Below, piece after piece: positions 54,765 to 63,461 of a stretch of 64,000 nucleotides of DNA. Each line of letters starts with the position of its first letter. Within the stretch, counting starts at the first letter, position 1. The notes beneath the pieces were generated by a model. The model saw only the letters and a program-made list of their open reading frames with translations. It was not told the origin of the DNA and searched no databases. The stretch is from positions 62,001-126,000 of the forward strand of contig NZ_JAMWZB010000005.1 in assembly GCF_024305035.1 (NCBI RefSeq), in the 5' to 3' direction. Source of the stretch: Algoriphagus sp. (GTDB lineage Bacteria > Bacteroidota > Bacteroidia > Cytophagales > Cyclobacteriaceae). The position numbers and the translations under genes were made by a program.

Positions 54765-56993
54765 ATGGACGGAATTCCTCCAAACCTTTCCAAATTTGTA
54801 ATGAAAAACTCCACTCTCTTGAATCATCAAGTTTTATTCCTTACTCCACCTTTTACGCAGCTCAATACCCCTTATCCTGCCACTGCTTACCTCAAGGGCT
54901 ACCTGAAAACATTGGGTCTGCATTCCAGTCAAGCTGATTTAGGTATTGAGGTGATTTTGGCACTTTTCTCCAAAAATGGGCTCCAACGTGTATTTGACAC
55001 GGTAGAAAATCATTCCAATTCCCTCTCTGAGAATACAGGTCGCATTTTTAGACTTCGTAAAAAGTATCTAAACACCATCGATCAGGTGATAGCATTTCTT
55101 CAGGACAAAGATCCGATGTTAGCTTATCGGATCGTGGAGGGCGATTTTTTGCCTCAGGCTAAGCGATTTGAAGAATTGGAAGAATTGGATTGGGCATTTG
55201 GTAGCCTGGGTAGCCGAGACAAGGCTAGGTATTTTTCCACCTTGTATCTGGAAGATTTGGGGGATTTGATCCAGGAAATCATCGATCCCTATTTTGGATT
55301 TAGTCGCTATGGGGAGCGATTGGCTATTTCGGCTAAATCCTTTGACGAGCTTTTTGAAGCGTTGCATCGGCCACCGAGTTTGATTACTGAACTAATGTGG
55401 AAAATTTTAGAGCAAAAAATTCAGGAACATCACCCGGACTCGGTTGCGTTTTCGGTCCCTTTTCCTGGTAATTTATACGGAGCACTTCGTTGTGGACAAT
55501 ACGTAAAGAAACATCATCCCCACATCAAATTGTGGATGGGGGGAGGCTATCCCAATACGGAGCTTCGCTCGCTCCGAGATCCTAGGATTTTTGATTTTTC
55601 GGACTATATCACTTTAGATGATGGTGAGGCCCCCGTTCGATTGCTATTGCAGCATCTTGCTGGGGAAATTCCGGTGGAAAAATTAAAGAGAACCTTTATT
55701 CGCCAGCAGGGTCAAGTACGTTTTATTATCAATTCGGAAGTAAAGGATGTCCCTCAGCGTGAGGTGGGCACGCCTGATTATAGTGATTTGAAGCTTCGGG
55801 ATTACCTTTCGGTGATAGAAGTTCCCAATCCCATGCATCGGCTTTGGTCAGATGGCCGCTGGAATAAACTGACTTTGGCCCATGGTTGCTATTGGGGGAA
55901 ATGCACCTTTTGCGATATTTCTCTGGATTACATTCAGCGCTATGAGCCTATTAATGCCGGAATCCTTTGTGATCGAATCGAGGAAATCATTGCGCAGACA
56001 GGTCAGACCGGATTTCATTTTGTCGATGAAGCTGCTCCTCCAGCTTTGATGCGGGACTTGGCGATAGAAATTCTCAGGCGTGGACTGGCTGTTGTTTGGT
56101 GGACTAATATCCGCTTTGAAAGTAGTTTTTCCGCTGACCTTTGTCGCCTGTTGCGGGCTTCCGGTTGTATTGCAGTTTCAGGAGGACTTGAAGTGGCCTC
56201 CGACCGCTTATTGAAACTGATCAAAAAGGGGGTCACGGTGGCACAAGTAGCTCAAGTATGCAATCACTTTACACAGGCAGGGATTATGGTACATGCCTAT
56301 CTTATGTATGGCTTTCCTACCCAGACCGCTCAGGAAACCATTGATTCCCTGGAAATGGTCAGGCAGCTTTTCGAAAAAGGGGTTTTACAGTCTGGATTTT
56401 GGCATCGTTTTGCCTTGACGGCCCATAGTCCGGTGGGTTTAAATCCGGAAAATTTCCAAGTCAAAATCCTTCATCCGGAATTGGGAAGTTTTGCCAACAA
56501 TGAACTCGAGCACCAAGATCCCACAGGGGCGGCCCACGACCGGTTTGGTGAGGGATTGAGAACATCACTTTTCAACTACATGCATGGGGTAGGATTTGAG
56601 ATACCTTTGGGAAAGTGGTTTGACTCCAAGGTGCCTATCACTTCGATTCCTAAGAATTACATCTCCGGTCAACTGAAATCTGATCGAAATTTTCAACTTA
56701 AAGATCAAACTCGGTTGTTATGGATAGGAGAGTCTCCTGATTTGATTGTTTCAGAGGATGGTGAATCTTGCGACTTGATATTTTCTTCCAAAAATGAGGA
56801 TTTGGCATTGGAGCTTCCGCTTGAATTCGGTCACTGGGTTAAGGAGTTTTTGGATCAGGTCAGTTATCAAAAACCGCTTCAGCAATTCCGCCAGATTAAG
56901 TTGAGCTATTCGGAAAAATTTGGAGATTTTGAAGAACTGATAGCCTCGGAGATTTGGGAAATTCTCTGCGAGCAAGGGCTTTTGCTGATTTGA
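54765..56993 (+). CDS. B12-binding-domain-type radical SAM protein
   Basis: 742 aa (an ATG at 54801 is an alternative start). The N-terminal half contains a Rossmann-like B12-binding-type region (HHPHIKLWMGGGYPNTELRSL) without the DxHxxG motif, so cobalamin may bind base-off or not at all. The radical SAM cluster motif CYWGKCTFCDI (CxxxCxxC) is at about residue 375, followed by FHFVDEAAPP and GGLEVASDRLLKLIKKGV. The C-terminal 200 residues are unassigned. Substrate unknown. The next gene starts 23 bases later. Confidence 0.85.
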   Translation: MDGIPPNLSKFVMKNSTLLNHQVLFLTPPFTQLNTPYPATAYLKGYLKTLGLHSSQADLGIEVILALFSKNGLQRVFDTVENHSNSLSENTGRIFRLRKKYLNTIDQVIAFLQDKDPMLAYRIVEGDFLPQAKRFEELEELDWAFGSLGSRDKARYFSTLYLEDLGDLIQEIIDPYFGFSRYGERLAISAKSFDELFEALHRPPSLITELMWKILEQKIQEHHPDSVAFSVPFPGNLYGALRCGQYVKKHHPHIKLWMGGGYPNTELRSLRDPRIFDFSDYITLDDGEAPVRLLLQHLAGEIPVEKLKRTFIRQQGQVRFIINSEVKDVPQREVGTPDYSDLKLRDYLSVIEVPNPMHRLWSDGRWNKLTLAHGCYWGKCTFCDISLDYIQRYEPINAGILCDRIEEIIAQTGQTGFHFVDEAAPPALMRDLAIEILRRGLAVVWWTNIRFESSFSADLCRLLRASGCIAVSGGLEVASDRLLKLIKKGVTVAQVAQVCNHFTQAGIMVHAYLMYGFPTQTAQETIDSLEMVRQLFEKGVLQSGFWHRFALTAHSPVGLNPENFQVKILHPELGSFANNELEHQDPTGAAHDRFGEGLRTSLFNYMHGVGFEIPLGKWFDSKVPITSIPKNYISGQLKSDRNFQLKDQTRLLWIGESPDLIVSEDGESCDLIFSSKNEDLALELPLEFGHWVKEFLDQVSYQKPLQQFRQIKLSYSEKFGDFEELIASEIWEILCEQGLLLI

Positions 56994-57016
56994 AAATTCA
57001 GTTGAAATTCAAAAAA

Positions 57017-57616
57017 ATGATTAATTTCAAAACTATTCCCACCAAAACTATGGACGTTCAGATTTTTGAAAAACAGAAAGCAGAAAAGACATCCCGAGAG
57101 CGACAGACGTTCTATCGAGTGACTTTTAATAATAATGCGCAGTTGCTTAAAATTGCCGATAATAAGGCTAATATTATCATATCCATCAATGCTTTGGTGA
57201 TTTCGTCTATGGTCGCACTGATTGGTTTTGGGTCTGTTGCGCAGCAATTGGATGTGGGGAATCTAGTAAATTTAATTCCGATTATGCTGTTTATTTTGAC
57301 ATGCTTAAGTTCCACGATTTTGGCAGTTCAAGCTGCAAAGCCCAAAATAGTGGGGAAACCTACCGGAGGATCGACTGAAAAGCATTCCTTGATCTTTTTT
57401 GGTTCGGTTTCTTATTTGAGCAAAGATCAATATCTCGCCCAATTACGGGATACGATGAACTCTAGGGGGGAAATTATGGATCAAATGTCCACCTCCCTGT
57501 ATTACCAGAGTATGGTGTTAAATCGAAAATATAAATTACTCCGACAGGCTTATCAAGCATTTATGCTTGGTCTGATTTTAGGTGTGCTGGCATTTCTGAT
57601 TCAGCTTTTGGGCTGA
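57017..57616 (+). CDS. Stand-alone Pycsar-effector-like (PycTM/DUF5706) membrane protein
   Basis: 199 aa from the ATG at 57017; an ATG at 57050 is equally possible, and the frame upstream overlaps the radical SAM gene. The signature is NNNAQLLKIADNKANIIISINALVISSMVAL, the PycTM core, with a second membrane hairpin (LIPIMLFILTCLSSTILAV) and a C-terminal one (AFMLGLILGVLAFLIQLL). Pycsar effectors damage the membrane when bound by a cyclic pyrimidine nucleotide. No uridylate or cytidylate cyclase gene is seen nearby, so defence is not demonstrated here. HDPN-type partners are also absent. Confidence 0.82.
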   Translation: MINFKTIPTKTMDVQIFEKQKAEKTSRERQTFYRVTFNNNAQLLKIADNKANIIISINALVISSMVALIGFGSVAQQLDVGNLVNLIPIMLFILTCLSSTILAVQAAKPKIVGKPTGGSTEKHSLIFFGSVSYLSKDQYLAQLRDTMNSRGEIMDQMSTSLYYQSMVLNRKYKLLRQAYQAFMLGLILGVLAFLIQLLG

Positions 57617-57621
57617 TTTTA

Positions 57622-59844
57622 TTAATTTTTGTGGACTCGGATTTCCACTCTTCGGTCCTGATCGTATGAGCCTGAGGTGCTCTTTCGTTGGATTAACCCT
57701 CCTTCTTGAATAGAAATTCGGTCCTGGTTGATTTCCAATTCATCAACCAGGAATTTTTTCACTTCCTGAACCCGCTTTTCAATCAATTTGAGGTTGTATG
57801 AAAGAGTCCCGGTATGGTCTGCAAATCCTTTGAGTTGAATTAGAAAATCCTCCTGTAGAGGTAAATCTAGGATAAACTGATTTATCTTTTCCTTTTCTTC
57901 TTCACTTAGCTTTTCTTGGTTGATTTCAAAATAGCTGTCGTGGATAAGTGTATTTACTAGCGCTATGTTCTTCATCTTTTTGACGACTGTATCAATTTTC
58001 ACAGGCTGATTTTGAAGACTGTCGATCAAAAGGGAGTCCCGTTGGATTTTATCCAAAAGAAGTGAATCCAGCACGACATATTCTTTGTTGACCCCAATGG
58101 AATCAGGCCTTCTATCCGAAGAAACAGCCGATGTGGCTGCTGCCGCTCCACCCAATAGCAAGGCGTCCCTTAACATTCGATTTCGGCTGTTTTCATCCAA
58201 ATTATTGGTTTCAATTGTACGCGTCTCTTTTTCCGAAAAGGTTTCCCGGATGAGTTCTGAAGTGCCTGAATTTTGATTTTCAGTGGGCCTAGTTGGATTG
58301 GCCAAACTGGAGATTGCCAGGATTAAAACTGAATCCCGTTTTGCCTGGGTTTGGAGCATTTCGATGCGGAGTTTGTTTAGTTCAGATTCCATTTCTGATC
58401 TACTGACCATTTCGGGTGAATGGATTGCCAAACTGCTATCTTCTAGGGAGAAGACTCTTGCCGGGAGCCTTGAATAGTCCAAAAGAAATGGAGGGTTTTC
58501 TTCAGATAAGGAATCTAAGGTTAAATTAAGGTTGGATAACAAGCGATCATTATTACTTTTAAGGGAGTCAAGTTGTTGCAATTGATTGGTCAACTGGCGC
58601 TGCTTTTCAGTCAAAGAATCTCTTTGGGATTGTTTGAGAGAATCTGCCAAAAGAGTGTCAGCTAAGATTAATTGCTCAAATAGTTGGAGACTGTTCAAAG
58701 CAGTTGAAATGCTGTCCCGCTTGTCAATTAATGAGTCTTGTGCGATCTTCAGGTCCACTCTTTCCTTCAATTTGGTGGAATCAAGACTTGTTTTTTTAGG
58801 TTTTCCTGCTGGAACTGGAATGCCTGAGTAATAGGGATTGATCCTGAAAGTTTCGTTTTGACCAAGGGTATCTTTGGAATTTTCTGTGCCTGTTTTTTCT
58901 TCGGTTTTCTTGATTTTAACTTCGTATCGCTGCGTGATCGTGGGAAAATTGAAGGCCTGTTTCTTGGCACCAAAACTAAATTTGATCCCGAAACCATGGT
59001 AGATGTACCAGTCATTTCGCCCGTTGGGATTTCCGCGATAGGGTTGTTCCCTTATCGGGCGATTCTCTCCCGGTCTGGCAGCATATTCCTGAAAACTTGA
59101 TTGGTAATTTACCTTGTACCTACCCGAAACATCATCCAAAAAATCGGTAAAAGCATAGTTGAATGTGGATTGGGCAAAAAGCTCCACTTGTGGTGTAACT
59201 CGAACTCGTAATCCCATTCCAAAATTTGTATAAGGGGTTAGGTTTCGGTAGGAGCTTTCCCGTTCAGTAGTTAATGGATTCAGTTTGGTTTCAAACACCC
59301 CGTCGGTTTGGGGTTGATGAGTATCGTATAGGTATCGATTTCCATTTTCATCAAGAAGGTCCCCTCTGACTTCAAAGTGTTGAAGACCTCCTCCGAAAGT
59401 CAAATAGGGGGCAAAGAATGATTTTCCAGCCAGTAACCAGTTATTGTCTGGCTTGACTACCAAAGACAATCCCGCATCCACCAATCGGGTTTGGAAATTT
59501 AAGGCCCGGTCAAAATTTCGGGTTGGATTCAGGTAAGTTCCATCGTTTTGGACAAAGCGGTCTGAGGAGCCAAATTGGTAGGTTCCGGCAGAAAGCATTA
59601 ATCCGGTGGAAGGGCTAAGCGCATACTCCAAAGACGCTTGATATGACCATTCCGGAGCATAGTTTTGATGTCTTTTGTACCAATTCGGTAAATCATCCAA
59701 TGATTCCAAACCAAATGGTTGGATATCACCGTAATAATTGGTGGTACCCGTACTGATGCCCAATCGCCATTTATAGCCATGAAGCTGCGCGAAGGCTGAA
59801 TAAACCGAGCTGGAAAGGAGTAAGGTGAGTAATAACTTTTTCAT
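57622..59844 (-). CDS. Large OmpA-family outer membrane protein
   Basis: 740 aa with a signal peptide ending AFAQ. N-terminal ~300 residues are an outer-membrane-barrel-like domain (YKWRLGISTGTTNYYGDIQPF, AFTDFLDDVSGRYKVNY). Residues about 350-600 are Ser/Leu/Asp-rich, with a long coiled coil (LKQSQRDSLTEKQRQLTNQL) and repeated DSL motifs. The C-terminal 110 residues are an OmpA peptidoglycan-binding domain (LKGFADHTGTLSYNL, RDRISIQEGG-like and DRRVEIRVHKN). It probably ties the outer membrane to peptidoglycan. It converges on the PycTM gene with a 5-base gap and lies 35 bases from the next gene. Confidence 0.86.
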   Translation of the reverse strand: MKKLLLTLLLSSSVYSAFAQLHGYKWRLGISTGTTNYYGDIQPFGLESLDDLPNWYKRHQNYAPEWSYQASLEYALSPSTGLMLSAGTYQFGSSDRFVQNDGTYLNPTRNFDRALNFQTRLVDAGLSLVVKPDNNWLLAGKSFFAPYLTFGGGLQHFEVRGDLLDENGNRYLYDTHQPQTDGVFETKLNPLTTERESSYRNLTPYTNFGMGLRVRVTPQVELFAQSTFNYAFTDFLDDVSGRYKVNYQSSFQEYAARPGENRPIREQPYRGNPNGRNDWYIYHGFGIKFSFGAKKQAFNFPTITQRYEVKIKKTEEKTGTENSKDTLGQNETFRINPYYSGIPVPAGKPKKTSLDSTKLKERVDLKIAQDSLIDKRDSISTALNSLQLFEQLILADTLLADSLKQSQRDSLTEKQRQLTNQLQQLDSLKSNNDRLLSNLNLTLDSLSEENPPFLLDYSRLPARVFSLEDSSLAIHSPEMVSRSEMESELNKLRIEMLQTQAKRDSVLILAISSLANPTRPTENQNSGTSELIRETFSEKETRTIETNNLDENSRNRMLRDALLLGGAAAATSAVSSDRRPDSIGVNKEYVVLDSLLLDKIQRDSLLIDSLQNQPVKIDTVVKKMKNIALVNTLIHDSYFEINQEKLSEEEKEKINQFILDLPLQEDFLIQLKGFADHTGTLSYNLKLIEKRVQEVKKFLVDELEINQDRISIQEGGLIQRKSTSGSYDQDRRVEIRVHKN

Positions 59845-59879
59845 TGATCTACATTTTCTTTTGAAGCGGTCATCACTCC

Positions 59880-61043
59880 CTATTTATTTCCCAAGCCCAA
59901 CCAAATCCTGAAATCCGCACTGATGCCGATGTAGGGATGGATACTTCGGTTTTTTGTGCCATCCATTTGATTGGTAGTCAAGAAGGAAGCTCCTGCGTTA
60001 ATTCTGAAAAAGCGAAAGACATTGTACCCAAGTCCTGCATAAATTGGCCGGTTGAAAATTGGTCCCGTAATTCGTTCATTTTGAGAATTTTCCAAATTTC
60101 CAGAAATAAATACCCCTGTGGAAAGGGTAAGATTATTCATAAATCGGTTAAATGCCCGGTTCCCGAGCGGGAAAGACAAACCTGCATAGGGGCTACTGAC
60201 AAATTCCCGATCTGGTAAGCCTTCCGTTAGCATGATGGCACCATATCCCGCATTCAAGGTTAAGGAATTGGGCTTTTTCTCACTTGGATAGTTTTTAAAT
60301 TCCAATTCATCCACTTGCACTAACATATGAGGACTTAGGTACTGGTCAACTTCGGTTTGAAGGGTCGACTCCAGTGCATTCAAATATTCCAGGGCATAAG
60401 AGGCTCGGGCATTTTCCTCCTCTTTCAAATCGGGAAGGTTGAGTTTAGCGTTTTTGAGCTTGAGCTTTTTGCCTTGCTCTAGCTTATTTTTCACCAGATC
60501 GCTGAATCCTCCAAACGCTTTTCCATTCGGCAATTCAAAATAATAGGCTCCCTCTTCCACCAGTTGGTTGAGGCGGCTCAGAATCATTTCCTGAGAATCC
60601 AAAAATTTGATTTTGCCTTTTCGAATCGTAGTAACTGTGCTGAGATAGGTTTGTATATTTTTAAAAATCAAAGCACGAACCTCCTGCATTTGCTGTTCTC
60701 CCGCCTTTTGATAAAAGCTAAACGTCAGATGATATTCATCACTGGACCGGAGCGGATCCGAAACCAACAATTGATAAGAGAGATCTTGGTAGCCAAAAGG
60801 AGTTTTCCACTGGTAATCGTAGCCTTTGGATTCACTTTTGTTGGATGGGTAAATCCTGACTTTTACCAGTTCAATGCCTTCTGGAATGGCTCCTTGGATG
60901 TAAAATGATTCTTCAGAGGGGAGTGGATTTCCGCCATTGAGTTTCTGTTGAACGACATCCAGACTGATCGAGGAAATTTGGCCTTTGGAATGAAAAATGA
61001 CCAGAAATAGAAGAAGAAAAAGCGGGTAGATTCTTGCCTGCAT
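59880..61043 (-). CDS. Secreted protein with C-terminal barrel-like domain, paired with the OmpA-family gene
   Basis: 387 aa from the ATG at 61043, just before a signal peptide (MQARIYPLFLLLFLVIF...KGQ). The N-terminal part is beta-rich (EGIELVKVRIYPSNKSESKGYDYQW). The C-terminal 130 residues form outer-membrane-like strands (LTLNAGYGAIMLTEGLP, LTLSTGVFISGNLE, IYAGLGYNVFRFFRINAGASF), ending in FRIWLGLGNK. It resembles accessory subunits of gliding or PorV/PorP-type systems only loosely, so no function is given. Same strand as the OmpA-family gene, 35 bases upstream, so probably co-transcribed. Confidence 0.68.
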   Translation of the reverse strand: MQARIYPLFLLLFLVIFHSKGQISSISLDVVQQKLNGGNPLPSEESFYIQGAIPEGIELVKVRIYPSNKSESKGYDYQWKTPFGYQDLSYQLLVSDPLRSSDEYHLTFSFYQKAGEQQMQEVRALIFKNIQTYLSTVTTIRKGKIKFLDSQEMILSRLNQLVEEGAYYFELPNGKAFGGFSDLVKNKLEQGKKLKLKNAKLNLPDLKEEENARASYALEYLNALESTLQTEVDQYLSPHMLVQVDELEFKNYPSEKKPNSLTLNAGYGAIMLTEGLPDREFVSSPYAGLSFPLGNRAFNRFMNNLTLSTGVFISGNLENSQNERITGPIFNRPIYAGLGYNVFRFFRINAGASFLTTNQMDGTKNRSIHPYIGISADFRIWLGLGNK

Positions 61044-61189
61044 AGGAATTGGGTTCAGGTTTTGACAAAATAAAAACATAGATAGATAACTAAAAAAACA
61101 CTCTTATAGTTCAAAAAAATGTAAATTTGGGATGGATGTAAACAATAGTATTTTGTTGTTATGGGTAAATTTTGAAGTTGAAAATTCTG

Positions 61190-61220
61190 TTTTGATATCT
61201 ATCGATAATACATATCAAAA
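61190..61220. promoter_or_regulatory. AT-rich control region with inverted repeats
   Basis: TTTTGATAT (61190-61198) and ATATCAAAA (61212-61220) form a perfect 9-base inverted repeat; ATCGAT lies in its loop. A second hairpin, ATTCCT/AGGAAT, is at 61271-61287. Both lie upstream of the minus-strand barrel/OmpA pair in a gene-free gap (61044-61316). Possible operator; no regulator assigned. Confidence 0.4.
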
Positions 61221-61293
61221 TAAAATCCCGAATGTTATGCATTTATTTTTGAATTCGTTAAAAAGCGGATATTCCTCTAAAAGGAATAAAAAA

Positions 61294-61318
61294 GACCGCA
61301 AAAGCGGCCTTTTTTTTT
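61294..61318 (-). terminator. Terminator of the SIMPL gene (two-way)
   Basis: CCGC (61296-61299), AAAA, GCGG (61304-61307) with flanking A and T runs, so it can work on both strands. The SIMPL gene stop (61317-61319) touches it. Confidence 0.75.
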
Positions 61319-62012
61319 AGTAAGTGTATTTGACATAAACACGTTTTTCTACGCGTTGTTCATCGGATTCTATCAAGGTATCGGCCTGTTCAGCCATCGT
61401 GTTGGTTGCACGCAGTTTTATCGTAGGAAAGATCGGCCTTGGCGTATCCATACTAACGTGATGGACTCTAATACTACGGATATTAAGTGTTTCGGCAATT
61501 AAGCGAGCCCGACTTTCTGCATTTTTCAAAGCTTCGGTGAGCAAGGTGTTTTCCAGTGATTTTTGAGTTGCTTCTGAAATTTGGAAGCCTAACTGAAAAC
61601 TCATATCTCCGGCAGAATTGATGGCTTCGATGATTTTTTGAAGGTCTTCATTGGTACTTGAGGTGACAATTCGCAGGCTTTGACGAGCCACAAAGCCACT
61701 ATCTCGACTAGTTCCACTGCGATAAATTCTGTTGATATCTACCGAGTAATTATCGGCAATCAACTTATAATCCCGAACTTTCGCTTTTTTAAGTTCGTCT
61801 GCCAATTTTTGAGTTTTGGTATTGAGAACTTTGCTGGCATCGACGACTTTCATCGCTTTTTCCTCCAGATTGATCATCAGAACCGCTTCATCGGGATTTA
61901 CCATCCGCAGGCTGTAGCCTTCTACTTCGATTAAAGGAATTTGCTCCAATTGTTGAGCATAGGAAAACGCGGAGATCATTACCGCAGCGATCAGGGAAAA
62001 TAAAGATTTCAT
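61317..62012 (-). CDS. Periplasmic SIMPL-domain protein
   Basis: 231 aa with a signal peptide ending SYAQQ. SIMPL domain (DUF541): VEGYSLRMVNPDEAVLMINLEEKAMK at the start, KVRDYKLIADNYSVDINRIY, SLRIVTSS in the middle and NAESRARLIAETLNIRSIRVHHV near residue 165. Members form ring-like oligomers; no catalytic activity is established. Single gene. Confidence 0.9.
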   Translation of the reverse strand: MKSLFSLIAAVMISAFSYAQQLEQIPLIEVEGYSLRMVNPDEAVLMINLEEKAMKVVDASKVLNTKTQKLADELKKAKVRDYKLIADNYSVDINRIYRSGTSRDSGFVARQSLRIVTSSTNEDLQKIIEAINSAGDMSFQLGFQISEATQKSLENTLLTEALKNAESRARLIAETLNIRSIRVHHVSMDTPRPIFPTIKLRATNTMAEQADTLIESDEQRVEKRVYVKYTY

Positions 62013-62110
62013 AAAATTTGTGTTTAGCAGGTTTATTCTAAAGTCAAAGGACGAACCAAAGTGATGTTCCGCTGCTGAGTTTTCTTAAAATTAGGGAAAA
62101 TTAAGAGATT

Positions 62111-63088
62111 TTAATTTTCTGGGTTTTTCCATTTGATCACTTCCATCAGTGCTGTTTCCGGTCCTCCACCTCGATTTTTAGAGCCCGCAGCGACCCAAAT
62201 TTTTTCATCGTAATAAACTACGCCCGTACCATGCCTTCCTTGCCCTAAATTGGGTAAGGTGCTCCAGGTTCCGGTTTCTGTATTGAGAACTTCCACCTCG
62301 GAATGGGCTGACTCTTGACTGGCACTTTCTCCATTCAGAACAATGAGGTATTTTCCGACTCCCAAATTGGAATTACCTGCCCGTTTGGTGGGGATTTTTT
62401 CATTCTCTGTTTTCCATGTATGGGTTTTGAAATCGTAATAATCTACGGCGCCAACTGTGTTTTCCAGTACTTTCCCGATGGCAGCATGGGAAGTTCGTCC
62501 ACCAGCCAAATAGAGTTTGTCCTTCACTATTGCTGCGCTGATATGATCTCTTGGGCGGGGAGCATCTGGGAGAACAGTCCATGTTCCCGTTTTAGGATCA
62601 AACTCATCTAGCCAAGGGACAAAACCTTCATAATGCCCGTCAATGATTCCTCCTGCCAAATAGATTTTATTTTGATACACGGCCACCCCGGCTGAACCCC
62701 GAAGTCTTTCTTTTGGAATTTTTGGGCCGTTTCGCCATTCTTTTTTCGCGGGATTAAAAATGAGAATATCTTCAATAGGTGTTTCATGAGGGTAGTTTCC
62801 GGTAAAGGCTCCCAAAATCCAGATTTCATCCTCGTAAGCAATTGCTTGAAAATGACTTATTTCCATTGGAGCACTCGCGATGGCATTCCAGGAATTCGTT
62901 TTGGGATCATATTGGTCTACAGGGCGTTCACCTCGACCCCCGATGAGGTAAAATTTCCCATTACATTCCACAAAGGAGTTTTCATGGCGGGCTGTAGCTT
63001 CGGATTTGGGAATGACAATATTCCATTCTTGCTGAGCGAGTAAAGGAAAAGAGAGTAGCAGGGGAACTAGTAGGAAATAGGCTTTCAT
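62111..63088 (-). CDS. Secreted kelch-repeat protein
   Basis: 325 aa from the ATG at 63088, at a signal peptide (MKAYFLLVPLLLSFPLLAQ); the frame runs 15 codons further up without function. Six kelch-type beta-blades follow, each with a GG motif and a W six residues or more later: GKFYLIGGRGERPVDQYD, DEIWILGAFTGNY, NKIYLAGGIIDGHYEGF, DKLYLAGGRTSHA, KYLIVLNGESAS, EKIWVAAGSKNRGGGPE. It is a predicted six-bladed propeller. The fold binds proteins or sugars; N-acetylneuraminate epimerases (NanM-like) have the same layout, but nothing nearby supports that role. Confidence 0.88.
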   Translation of the reverse strand: MKAYFLLVPLLLSFPLLAQQEWNIVIPKSEATARHENSFVECNGKFYLIGGRGERPVDQYDPKTNSWNAIASAPMEISHFQAIAYEDEIWILGAFTGNYPHETPIEDILIFNPAKKEWRNGPKIPKERLRGSAGVAVYQNKIYLAGGIIDGHYEGFVPWLDEFDPKTGTWTVLPDAPRPRDHISAAIVKDKLYLAGGRTSHAAIGKVLENTVGAVDYYDFKTHTWKTENEKIPTKRAGNSNLGVGKYLIVLNGESASQESAHSEVEVLNTETGTWSTLPNLGQGRHGTGVVYYDEKIWVAAGSKNRGGGPETALMEVIKWKNPEN

Positions 63089-63149
63089 CGGGAAGTGGAT
63101 ATTTTGCTTTAAGTTAGGAAAATGATCTAACATCCAATTTGAACCAACA

Positions 63150-63179
63150 AAAAAACCACGAGGCGAGTCGTGGTTTTTT
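63150..63179. terminator. Two-way terminator between the kelch gene and the tandem repeats
   Basis: CCACGA (63156-63161) and TCGTGG (63168-63173) with A-rich and T-rich flanks. It lies upstream of the kelch gene on its strand and downstream of tyrA, so it most likely ends tyrA transcripts. Confidence 0.75.
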
Positions 63180-63183
63180 CTGG

Positions 63184-63459
63184 TTTCATCTGTTTATAAT
63201 TGGTTCTTCAGCGGTCATATGGAATCTCGCAATTTCAATCATCCCGGTGTGTGACGGGTACGTCGTGCTCGATTTCATCTGTTTATAATTGTTTTTTAGC
63301 GGTCATATGGAAACTCGTAATTCTAATCATCCCGGTGTGTGACGGGTACGTCATGCTCGATTTCATCTGTTTATAATTTGTTTTTTAACGGTCAGATGGA
63401 AACTCGCAATTCCAATCATCCCGGTGTGTGACGGGTACGTCGTGCTCGATTTCATCTGT
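63184..63459. repeat. Tandem array of an 88-89-base unit (about 3.1 copies)
   Basis: Units start with TTTCATCTG at 63184, 63273 and 63361, with a partial fourth at 63450; the periods are 89, 88 and 89. Each unit contains CGGTCATATGGAA or a variant, then a short hairpin (CCCG and CGGG around an 8-base loop) and GTACGTC(G/A)TGCTCGA. The copies differ at about 5-10 positions. No protein coding is maintained across units. The array abuts the tyrA stop codon. Confidence 0.9.
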
Positions 63460-63461
63460 GC

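Noticed and set aside
57017-57616. Complete Pycsar defence locus
   Set aside because: No cyclase gene is within the visible neighbourhood; only the effector-like protein is present.
61132-61320. Plus-strand ORF of 62 codons
   Set aside because: Low-complexity, AT-driven composition; overlaps the terminator and the SIMPL stop.
63184-63459. Repeat array as a possible CRISPR
   Set aside because: The whole unit repeats, including what would be spacers; there are no unique spacers and no cas genes.
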